From: Oehlia diaphana
Lineage: Eukaryota > Glomeromycota > Glomeromycetes > Glomerales > Glomeraceae
DNA: 11,722 nucleotides
Direction of reading: 5' to 3'
NCBI GenBank assembly: GCA_003833135.1
Contig: QZLH01001317.1
Coordinates: 14,759-26,480 of the forward strand
The first letter of the stretch is position 1, and each line of letters begins with the position of its first letter. Of the stretch, positions 1 through 7,122 are shown piece by piece. The notes under the pieces are model-generated. The model did not search any database, was not told the origin of the DNA, and saw only the letters and a program-made list of their open reading frames with translations. A program made the position numbers and the translations under genes.

Positions 1-237
1 TTTTAAGTAATTTTAATTATAAAAGTCATTTAAATGTATAGTTAATAATGTTAATTTTGATTGTAATAGTTTAATCTTTACTTTATCTTTTATATTTACT
101 GATTAAAATAGTCAAATTAACGAATTTATGAATATAACATTATATATGTTATATAACCGTTATATAATGTTATATATGTTATATAACCGTTATATACCCA
201 TCTCTATCTATGTCTATCTTATTATATAACTTATGAC
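1..237. other. AT-rich left flank, no gene
   Basis: No reading frame, RNA gene or recognisable domain is visible here. The DNA is AT-rich with a short tandem repeat (141-196). It ends where the probable hAT-A terminus TAGGG begins at 238. It is either the genomic target DNA or part of an older element. The last 8 bases before 238 (CTTATGAC) would be the left target-site duplication of hAT-A, but no matching copy is seen elsewhere in the window. Confidence 0.6.
141..196. repeat. 30-bp tandem repeat, about 1.9 copies
   Basis: A 30-bp unit beginning TATATATGTTATATAACCGT occupies 141-170 and repeats exactly from 171 to 196, where the second copy stops four bases short. The unit is largely palindromic (ATATAAC/GTTATAT). 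It is a local duplication of no known function. Confidence 0.85.
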
Positions 238-326
238 TAGGGATAGGCAAAATGCGGAAATTTTATTTTATCATGCGCAAGATGCGCATAAATGCATAAT
301 GTGCATCATGCGCATCATGTACATGA
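238..326 (-). repeat. hAT-A probable terminus and subterminal palindromes
   Basis: The terminus TAGGGATAGGCAAAATGC matches the general form of hAT ends. Directly inside it lie three copies of ATGCGCA (273, 282, 309) and related TGTGCATCATG and TGTACATGAT motifs, all around the palindromes TGCGCA and TGCA. Clusters like this are typical transposase-binding regions inside hAT ends. The partner terminus is not seen in the window. ATCATGCACA at 9484-9493 may be a remnant of the other subterminal region. Confidence 0.55.
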
Positions 327-1107
327 TATATATAGTACTGTTATACAAAAAAAAAAATACGATTTCTTTACAAAAAAAATAAAATTTTTTATTATTTATT
401 TTACTGAATTATTAACAAGATATATCAGAGTCATCAGCTTCATTATCATTAAAACTCTCTTCGTTTTCACTACTACTATTTACATCTTCATCATAATCAC
501 TTTCTTCATTTTCGCCTGAACTTTGAATTTCGTCATCTACAACTCTCCCGTCTAATGAAGTATTTTTATCAAACCCGTTTGTAAATCCTTTCCATTCTGG
601 CGTTTTTTGTGGCATTTGTAATCTATAATTGCTATTAATATACACTAATTTAAAGACACGATCAGCTCTTAACCGGTTTCATTTTTTATCATAAATGTAT
701 GCAAATGCTGACCAATTTCTTTCAGACGCAACAGATGATGTTGAAATAGATAAAACCTTTTTTGCTACTTGAGTAAGTTCAGGTGCAAAATCACTAAAAT
801 TTCCACTCCACCAGCCAAGTTATAGGATCAATATTATCAGAAGTTTCCCAAGCAAGTTTATTCACAAAAACTCCAGTTTTTCTCCTATAATTCAAGATTT
901 GTGTCCAAATAATTACTGCATTATCTGAATAATATTTTTGGATAAATTGCGAAATTCTATCCATTGAATTAGAAGTAAGATGGCAACCATGGAATGATAG
1001 ATCAAGCAGATGCGCAACTTCTATAACAGGATGGTAAATACTTTTCCACCTTTTTTTGATAATATTTTTAATACTCGTATTATTTCCGTTTATATCAAAA
1101 ACATAAA

Positions 1108-1178
1108 CTTGAGAAATTAAATTTGATTAGTAATAATTTAGATTATTATATTTACCAAAGAAAAAAATAATATTTTAC
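1108..1178 (-). other. Intron of the hAT-A transposase gene (71 bp)
   Basis: On the minus strand the exon ends ...GAATCATCAG, followed by GTAAAATATT, and the intron ends TTTCTCAAG before TTTATGTTTTTG. Removing it joins SES-S to VYVFDINGN in frame, and a CTAAT branch-like motif lies about 20 bases before the acceptor. Without splicing the frame does not continue correctly. Confidence 0.8.
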
Positions 1179-1541
1179 CTGATGATTCAGATAAAAAATA
1201 TGTATCTGATTCAAACATAGAAATTTCAATAACAAGTTTGTTGAGAACTTTGAGTAAATTATCAACATCTTTCTAAAACCCATCATTTAATACAATACTT
1301 CTCATATCATCATCAATTCTAATAGTTTGATTACGTGATAATTCTGTCACCGTTAATTTAATAGCAAGCTGATTTACTTGAAGTGAATTAAGGCAAATAG
1401 CTGATGATTCCCAACGTGTTTTTACAGGTAAATTAAGTGAAATTTGCTTATCATAACTGGATCTTTGATATCGTTTTAGAACTGCAGCTGGAATTTGATG
1501 TGATTTGAAATATTTAACGATTTTCTTTCCATTTTTTATAG

Positions 1542-1550
1542 TACTATCTG
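1542..1550. repeat. Left 9-bp target-site duplication of the MULE
   Basis: TACTATCTG here is repeated exactly at 5400-5408. Nine-base duplications are the hallmark of MULE insertion. On the minus strand it reads CAGATAGTA inside the hAT-A coding sequence. Joining the two sides through one copy gives KLPWADSTIKNGKKIV with no frame change. Confidence 0.92.
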
Positions 1551-2673
1551 GCGTATAACTACATTTGCATAATCGTGTAAATGGTGCCGATCAGGGGATA
1601 AAATAAGTTGCTTAGCAATGTAAAAAATTTATGGGTTAGATAAAAGTTTGCTTAGTAAACATGAAAAATATTTGCTTATTAACCTTAGTAAATTTTGAAT
1701 TTTTCATCTGATCTATATATATATTGTTCGGGATCCTCTCTTAATAGTTTTCATTTTCCTAGTAAATAATATATTAATAAAGAAACTGAAAACTTTTTTA
1801 ATTTATAAGTATTATTAGATAACAATTTTGTAACAAAAGAAATAACTTAAAGCTTTTTTTTACAAAAAATTTTTTAAAGTTATGACTCTTATTATTAAAA
1901 GACTAATTTATATTCTTAATGTATTATTCCACCTTTTAACTTACTAGAATTAAGCAAACATTTTATTAAAAGTTAAAATATTATAAATCAGTTATAGTTC
2001 ATTATAACCTATAGGTAATATTTTACATGAATTGATTTGTAATATGATGCAATTCTGATTGATTCTGAAGAGTAAAAATGTATTTTATGAATAACTTTTA
2101 ATCTAGTAATTCAATTTTAATTTTTTTTTAAAGTATTAATTAAAAAAAGATTATTAAAGTTAAATCACTATTTATTAGATCTTGAGAAAATATTTTTTGT
2201 AGATTAAATCGAATTTAAGTCAAATTTGAATTAAATTAAATTTTAAAGAAAAAATTTGATTTGTGTGAAATATTATTCATAAGCCTTTTTTGAGTTTTAG
2301 AAAACTAAAAAATAATTTGCCTTTTTTTTATTACTATAGTCGAAAATAAATTTATAAATTAAATTATAGCATTATTAAAACGGTTTTGCTATTTATCACT
2401 ATAGTTTTTACTTCAAATCACTGGGGTAATCATCACCGTTGACCAGAATTATCAATTTTTACTGGCATTATATTTTTTAATGCTGGTCGATTGTCATAAT
2501 TTCAGTCACCGATGATTATCACCCCCAGTGATAGTTAGAAAAATTCTATCACTATATAGTGATTTTTAATTATTTATTACCATATAAATTATAATAATAA
2601 ATAACTATTTATAACCATAAAATATAAAAAATAATAAAATACTCTTTATTAACTAGTAAATAGTGTATTAAAA
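1551..2673. other. MULE 3' noncoding arm
   Basis: This is about 1.1 kb of AT-rich DNA with no reading frame I can assign. Near its outer end TTGCTTA occurs three times (1608, 1648, 1672) in partly palindromic contexts (GTTGCTTAGCAA, GTTTGCTTAGTAAAC), possibly terminal binding sites. It also holds the MITE-like hairpin at 2397-2561. A minus-strand AATAAA (2650-2645) lies about 24 bases past the transposase stop and is a plausible polyadenylation signal. Confidence 0.65.
2397..2561. mobile_element. MITE-like palindromic element, about 165 bp
   Basis: The core 2419-2530 is a long imperfect hairpin. CACTGGGGTAATCATC on the left pairs with GATGATTATCACCCCCAGTG on the right. Pairing continues inward through GACCAG...CTGGTC and AATGCC/GGCATT-like stretches, giving arms of about 54 bases. 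Outside it, CACTATAG (2397-2404) and TATAGTG (2555-2561) form a second inverted pair, so the full element may start CACTATAG. CACTA-like ends suggest a non-autonomous relative of CACTA elements, but no convincing 3-bp duplication is seen (TAT against ATT). It has no coding capacity. Confidence 0.7.
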
Positions 2674-3555
2674 TTAATTCTTATATTGATGAATTCTATG
2701 ACTTAAATTACCACAATTTTCACATAGTTTAATACATGTTCCTGAATTGTGACTTCCATATTCCTTACAATTTTGATATATCTAACCTTTAACATTACTT
2801 TTATCTTTAAATGATTTAACTACATTCTTAAGCCTTGCTTTTTTTGTGGGTTTGCTTTTAGTACAATTATTAATAACAGGATTATTTACTCTAGGAGTTT
2901 CTGGTTCATCTGAACTTTCATTTTCCTTATCAGAACTTTTATTATTTTCAAGTTCATATTCTTTTTGTTTAATGTAATCCTCAAGAAAATTTTCAACTTC
3001 ATTATCGTCACAATCAATAGAAATCTGCATTGCCCTTTTAGATAAGCCATATAATTTTCCATATTTTTTTCTTTTAAGAACTTGATGCTTATTATTAGGA
3101 TGAATTTTATAATTGGAATGAATATCATTTAAATGCTGAAATGTCATATCATTTTTTGTATCTTCATATTCAATATTATTTTTTTCTGTAACTTCATGTT
3201 CAATATGTTCAATAAGTTTAATATTAAAATCTTTTACTTTCTTATACCATCTGCTGGCAATCAAAGATATATCAAAGATAGCCTTCTCCGAAATTCTTAA
3301 TACCTTAAAAAAATGGCAGCAAATTAAATCATGTGAAATAATCCAAAGGCATGTATACATATGTGATCTATCATTAAGAATGGCAATATAATTTGAGGAT
3401 TTACTTTCACGGATACCATATATTACATGCCAAATTTCAAGTATATTTGTAAGTCCAATATCTTCAATTAATTCTTGAAGCTTAATGCATTTATGATCAT
3501 CATCGTTACTTGATTCTAATAAATCATTACTTAAATTGTCAGATTTGGCTTGATT

Positions 3556-3751
3556 CTGTTAAAAACAAATTAATGAATTATGATTAAAAATTTCCTAACT
3601 ATGGATGAAAATTTCTTAAATTGTACGCAAATCAAAACTTTACTCCGTCTAATTCCACTATGATGGCGATGTGCTGCTTTGCAGCGCAAAAAATTAATAT
3701 ATATGTAGCACTTTGTATTACAGATATATTAATTTTTCAATAATAAGGTAC
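3556..3751 (-). other. Intron of the MULE transposase gene (196 bp)
   Basis: On the minus strand GATTTTCAG precedes GTACCTTATT, and the intron ends TTTTTAACAG before AATCAAGCC. Splicing gives NCLLDFQ-NQAKSDN in frame. At 196 bp it is more than twice as long as the other introns in the window. The excess includes a palindrome at 3689-3737. Confidence 0.72.
3689..3737. repeat. 14-bp perfect inverted repeat inside the MULE intron
   Basis: AAAAATTAATATAT (3689-3702) is the exact reverse complement of ATATATTAATTTTT (3724-3737), with a 21-base loop. It may be a small MITE or simply AT-rich palindromic DNA. It probably explains part of the unusual intron length. Confidence 0.75.
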
Positions 3752-4280
3752 CTGAAAATCAAGTAAACAATTAGCATCATACATAAAATTATCTTGAATT
3801 TGCTGTCATTGTATTATAAATAATTCTGGATGTAAATATTTAGATAAAATTTTATCAACATTTGGGAAGAATCTATCATTGTTGGTATAAAATTATTAGA
3901 AGGAAACTGTAAATCATACCAATTGCTATCATAATCATCTTTAAATGTCTCCATTTTAATCCTTTTTTCAATATCATGAACAATCCACAAAGAGTATTAT
4001 GATTATCTATGACCCATTTAATGACTGCATTTGTTTAGCATTAAAATATGATTAATGTAGCATTTGCCCATGTTGTATGCATTGGATATAAATTATCAGT
4101 AAGATATTGCCTTGCAGCACCATATTTGTTAAGTAAATCCTCCCATTTAACTTGAAACTGTTGAGTATTTAGTGTATTACGTAAATTGTCAAATGCAATT
4201 AGGAACTCTTGAAATTGATCACCAAGTTTACTACATAGATGTTTCTTGATATTTTGCTTTATATGGAAAATACATGGATG

Positions 4281-4430
4281 CTTTGCAGTAGAAAGGGATG
4301 AAACTACTAAAAAAAAATAAAAAATGAATTAATATAAAATCTGAACAAATTATAATATTTAGAATATTTTTGGCATATAAAAGAAAATTTGAATTTTTTT
4401 AGTAGTTTCATCCCTTTCTACTGCAAAACG
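4281..4430. mobile_element. Fold-back (inverted-repeat) insertion in the MULE catalytic domain
   Basis: A 34-base arm at 4282-4315, containing TGCAGTAGAAAGGGATGAAA, is repeated exactly in reverse complement at 4394-4427. The arms enclose 78 bases of AT-rich DNA. On the minus strand it falls between KFPETYLMS and CIFHIKQNIKKHL, which are adjacent in MULE transposases. It is therefore an insertion that breaks the catalytic domain rather than part of the gene. ACATG at 4272-4276 and 4438-4442 could be a 5-bp duplication, but restoring with it does not return the exact frame, so the edges are approximate. Confidence 0.78.
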
Positions 4431-5111
4431 CCCATATGACATGAGATATGTTTCAGGAAATTTTTCTTTAATTGCATTGTGCATTGCAAAATCAGCATCT
4501 GAAAATATAACACAAGAAGTAATGTTATTGGTAGCTTTTTTTAGACCTTCCAAAACCCAAGAGAAGGATTCTTGATGTTCATCTCTGATTAAAGCTTGAG
4601 AAATTAATCTTGATCGATTTCTATTATCGACACCTATAAATAGCATAAGTAATATATTTTATTTATTGGTACCAAATATGAATACAATAGCTATAAATCA
4701 ATTTGTTTAGATGTCATCCACATAATTCTTGTGAGATTATTATTAACAGTAAATGAATCAATAAACCAAAGTGGATCATTTTGTTTTAAAGAAATTATTT
4801 CCTTTAATAAATTTGAAGTATCATTATCTGGTTCATTGCCTACAGCTCAGTTTTAGGAAAAGCAGCAGATACTGTAACTGTTGTAGATGAATGCAGGCAT
4901 ACATCTTACAACTGCAATTTCAGTGAATGACCTTTTGCATCAAATTAAACATGAGTGTTCACCTGATTAACAAAAACTTTTGAAAAAAGTTTACAAATAG
5001 AATCCTCTATATTATTATCAGATTCATTTTGTCTTTATTACAATCATCCTTCTCATCCAAATTTTCTATTTCATCATATTGCTTTAAATCACATGTATTA
5101 TGAAATGACAT

Positions 5112-5399
5112 GCTGCAGGTATAGAAGATTGTATCTAAGAAACTTTGTAGCCTTGTCCTATCCTTTTTGGACAGTTTCCTGGTGTTGAATAATAGACATA
5201 GTTTCTCACACTTGCATGTACAGCAGAAGGGCAGAATGGTATAGCATTACGACCTAATTATAACATTACAGCCTAATTACAGCATTACGGCATAATTACA
5301 GCATTACGGACTAATTACAGTATTACGAAAAGTGTCATAACTGTAATGCTATATGCCGTAATATTACAGCATCGGCAAATCAATTACGGCTAACATCTT
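5112..5399. other. MULE 5' arm, probable promoter region
   Basis: These 288 bases lie between the transposase start at 5111 and the element edge at 5399. They contain the 19-bp tandem array (5243-5327). Downstream, CTGTAATGCTATATGCCGTAAT (5341-5362) is an inverted, partly matching version of the same unit, so the two can fold together. No coding region is seen. By position it would hold the promoter, but no defined promoter motif stands out. Confidence 0.6.
5243..5327. repeat. 19-bp tandem repeat, about 4.5 units
   Basis: Units of the form AGCATTACGRCCTAATTAC start at 5243, 5262, 5281, 5300 and 5319 (last partial). They differ from each other at only a few positions. The array sits about 70-155 bases inside the MULE edge, where subterminal transposase-binding arrays are common. 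A reverse-oriented related stretch follows at 5341-5362. Confidence 0.88.
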
Positions 5400-5408
5400 T
5401 ACTATCTG
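5400..5408. repeat. Right 9-bp target-site duplication of the MULE
   Basis: TACTATCTG is identical to 1542-1550. Immediately right of it hAT-A coding sequence resumes on the minus strand (DIIKLPWADS). Confidence 0.92.
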
Positions 5409-5707
5409 CCCAAGGGAGTTTTATAATATCACCAATTAGAAGATTTAAGGAATGAGCTACACAGCCAAGGAAAACTATGTTTAGATATTTAATAGCCAAA
5501 AATTTCCATGCTTTCTTCATTGAAGATGCGTTATTAGTAATAATTGCTGAAAGTTTGGAATGATCAATCTGTGATATAACTTTATTAATGTTGGCTGCAA
5601 TATTTTCTCCTGTTTGTTTGATTTCACCAGTTTGATGAGCAGAGAAAAATACTGGTCTTGGCGTGGTAATTAAATAATTTGTCCAATGTTCTTGCAACAT
5701 ATTTGAC

Positions 5708-5776
5708 CTAAAAATATTTATACAAGATATTTATAATAAATATATAAATAATAGTTAAAAAAAATATATCACCTAC
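5708..5776 (-). other. Intron of the hAT-A transposase gene (69 bp)
   Basis: On the minus strand TCTGATAGATG is followed by GTAGGTGATAT, and the intron ends ATATTTTTAG before GTCAAATATG. Splicing rebuilds SDRW-SNMLQEHW, the expected context of the first catalytic Asp of this hAT family. Confidence 0.82.
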
Positions 5777-6214
5777 CATCTATCAGAAATCAAACAAATA
5801 TAATCAGTTGATTTAATCAAATTATTTATTTCATCTTTTGTATCCTCATATATCGTGTCAAGTAATGTTGTTGATAAAGCTTTTCGTGACTGAGGGCAAT
5901 TTAAAACAAGGACGAAGTTTTTAAAAAAGAATTTTAATTGGTTCTAGTTTAGATAATGATAAGAATAATTCACATCGGTAAACTGCTTGTGCAAATAATA
6001 GTTCAGCTTCATTTTGTTCTGCTAAAGTTATTTTGTCAATAAAATTATTTATTGATTTTTGCGGTTATTTCTTAATAGTAACAATATTATTTTGCTCTGT
6101 TGGTAAATGGGAATTAATACGTTGTTTTGCACTAAGTTTAAAATCTGGCCCAAAAAATCCTTGGAGAACTGTTATACTTGCACTTGAACAGGTTTTTAAA
6201 TGTGCAATACATTT

Positions 6215-6222
6215 GTTAGCAG
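6215..6222. repeat. Left 8-bp target-site duplication of hAT-B
   Basis: GTTAGCAG is repeated exactly at 9210-9217 on the other side of hAT-B. Eight bases is the standard hAT duplication length. It lies inside the BED zinc finger codons of hAT-A. Confidence 0.96.
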
Positions 6223-6243
6223 TAGTGATCTGATCCTATTTTT
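6223..6243. repeat. Left 21-bp terminal inverted repeat of hAT-B
   Basis: It starts TAGTGATCTGATCC and ends TATTTTT, and is an exact reverse complement of 9189-9209 across all 21 bases. Confidence 0.96.
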
Positions 6244-6610
6244 GTTTAATCCAGATAGATCCGTAATCTGGATTGAATTCGGATATCTGCATTCTATAAT
6301 TTTTAAAAGGATAGATCCATTGATAAATCTGGATGATGAAATCTAGATGAACATCCGGATGAATATAAAGTTATTTTTTTTTCCAGAATTTTCCATTTTT
6401 TATCAAATTTTAATTTTATAATTTCAAAATTTCTCACGCCTTTGATGGTTATACAGTTATATACTCCCTTTTATTTCCTTCTTTATTCAATCGTCATGAG
6501 AATTGAGAAAAATAATTTATTGATTATTGTTAAATCACTTTTTTTCAAAATTTATCTTTGAGAATTATCGTTTTTACTTTAAATAAAACTAAATAGATAA
6601 AATATAAAAA
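6244..6610. other. hAT-B left subterminal region and 5' leader
   Basis: No gene is seen. ATTCGGAT (6277-6284) and ATCCGGAT (6353-6360), with neighbouring GGATAGATCC and AATCTGGAT variants, form a subterminal motif cluster shared with the right end; these are likely transposase-binding sites. TAATCCAGATAGATCC (6248-6263) recurs with one mismatch at 9047-9062 in the same orientation. The remainder up to ATG at 6611 is AT-rich and would contain the promoter. Confidence 0.7.
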
Positions 6611-6689
6611 ATGGAATTTGATTCTAATGATATTCAAGATGATGATGTTAATGAAATGAGCGAACAAAATCCTTCAGAAAAAGAAAAAG

Positions 6690-6774
6690 GTAATACTAAA
6701 CCTCTTACCTCTGAATAGTGAATACGAAATTTTAAGAAAACTTTTCAACTAATTAAATTTAATTATTAATTAAG
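6690..6774 (+). other. First intron of hAT-B transposase (85 bp)
   Basis: GTAATACTAA follows GAAAAAG, and the intron ends TTAATTAAG before AAACAGAAACAAG. Splicing continues EKE-TETSSLSS in frame and avoids the in-frame TAG at 6717. Confidence 0.68.
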
Positions 6775-7040
6775 AAACAGAAACAAGTTCTTTAAGTTCT
6801 AAGAGTGGAAGTCAAAAATATCAAAGTGTAAATAAAAGAAAAAATGTATCATTTACAAAACAATACTTTGAAATAGGATATAATTTAAAAGGTGAACAAA
6901 CTCGTATTTGTAATATCTTAGATAAAAATGGCAAACGATGTGGTAAAGTATACTGAAATACTGGAAGTTTAACTGGAAATCTGGTTGCACACCTACGAGA
7001 TGTTCACCAAATCATTAAAAATGAAAATACTTTAAAAAGG

Positions 7041-7122
7041 GTAATTTTTTTCTAAAAAAATGAATAATTTATTTGACTTCTTATTTAATCAAATTATAAC
7101 TACCTGTCTTTCTACTTTTTAG
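7041..7122 (+). other. Second intron of hAT-B transposase (82 bp)
   Basis: GTAATTTTTTTC follows TTAAAAAGG, and the intron ends in a pyrimidine-rich tract TTTCTACTTTTTAG before TTACGGAAC. It joins the BED finger exon to the catalytic exon in frame (TLKR-LRNTKIIEF). Confidence 0.72.

Larger units (their letters stand above)
412..1550 (-). pseudogene. hAT-A transposase, C-terminal half with dimerisation domain (broken)
   Basis: This is the 3' part of the hAT-A transposase. It starts at the MULE target duplication with DSTIKNGKKIVKYF, then reads LPVKTRWESS, LAWETSDNIDP and the hAT C-terminal dimerisation region SSVASERNWSAFAYIYDKK and YINSNYRLQMP. It ends with a Glu/Asp/Ser-rich tail and a TAA at 412-414. 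The Glu of SVASERNWS is the expected third acidic catalytic residue. Breaks visible: a TAG at 1273-1275 where Trp is expected (GF*KDVD), a roughly 4-nt insertion near 811-817 that shifts the frame in the ITWWSGNF stretch, and a TGA at 679-681 where a basic residue is expected. A 71-bp intron separates two of the exons. It belongs to the fragments at 5400-6222 and 9210-9326. Confidence 0.88.
2674..5111 (-). pseudogene. MULE transposase with SWIM and CCHC zinc fingers (broken)
   Basis: This would cut and move the MULE in the nucleus. From ATG at 5111 it begins MSFHNTCDLKQYDE. Recognisable pieces follow: DPLWFIDSF and TRIMWMTSKQ (about 4800-4700); the MULE catalytic domain with LFIGVDNRNRSRLI and VIFSDADFAM (4646-4430); CIFHIKQNIKKHL and YLTDNLYPMHTTWA (4280-4060); a degenerate SWIM finger YTCLWIISHDLICCHFF (about 3360-3310); and two zinc knuckles (about 2770-2680). 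The stop is at 2674-2676. Damage: TAG at 4691-4693, TGA at 3806-3808 where Trp is expected, TAG at 2782-2784, frameshifts near 4840, 4670, 3970 and 3888, and a fold-back insertion at about 4281-4430. Cys is Tyr in the SWIM finger and in both knuckles. The N-terminal 250 bases of coding sequence are poorly recognised. Confidence 0.88.
1551..5399 (-). mobile_element. MULE (Mutator-like element) inserted in hAT-A, 3849 bp
   Basis: The boundaries come from the exact 9-bp duplication at 1542-1550 and 5400-5408, which interrupts hAT-A just after LPWADS. It carries a minus-strand MULE transposase (5111-2674). Its outermost bases, GCGTATAACTACATTTGC on the left and (reverse complement) AAGATGTTAGCCGTAATTG on the right, share at most a weak internal match around TGCCGAT. 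It therefore has no clear terminal inverted repeat and resembles the non-TIR MULE class. It has itself been invaded by smaller palindromic elements (about 4281-4430 and 2397-2561). Confidence 0.9.
5400..6222 (-). pseudogene. hAT-A transposase, middle part (broken)
   Basis: On the minus strand this begins at the hAT-B duplication and completes the BED finger (AANKCIAHLKTC). It continues with TLAEQNEAELLFAQAVYRCE, SRKALSTTLLDTIYED, then CLISDRWSN with the first acidic catalytic motif, split by an intron, TTPRPVFF, AIITNNASSMKKAW, CVAHSLNLLIGDIIKLPWADS, and stops at the MULE duplication. The second conserved acidic motif is normally TDN; here it is TNN, so the catalytic Asp appears lost. A TAA lies in frame near 6066, and a frameshift lies near 5900-5940 in the homopolymer-rich stretch. 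N- and C-terminal parts are at 9210-9326 and 412-1550. Confidence 0.88.

Noticed and set aside
292..519. Plus-strand open frame with a His-rich start and hydrophobic stretches
   Set aside because: It overlaps the hAT-A terminus and runs antisense to the acidic C-terminal tail of the transposase. Its composition is explained by AT-rich DNA and the ATGCGCA repeats.
2886..3128. Second minus-strand open frame of 80 residues
   Set aside because: It lies wholly inside the MULE transposase in another frame and has no independent signal.
4281..4430. Explaining the fold-back as a spliced intron
   Set aside because: GT/AG pairs exist nearby, but none joins KFPETYLM to CIFHIKQ in frame, and the perfect 34-bp arms are better explained by an inverted-repeat insertion.
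5243..5327. CRISPR-like array
   Set aside because: The 19-bp units are directly adjacent with no spacers and the genome is eukaryotic. It is a plain tandem repeat.
1551..5399. Treating the hAT fragments at 412-1550 and 5400-9326 as separate transposons
   Set aside because: The exact 9-bp duplication and the in-frame join show they are one gene split by the MULE.
6033..6233. Plus-strand 66-residue open frame with membrane-like segments
   Set aside because: It is antisense to the hAT-A BED finger region and crosses the hAT-B insertion point. The minus strand carries the recognisable family sequence.
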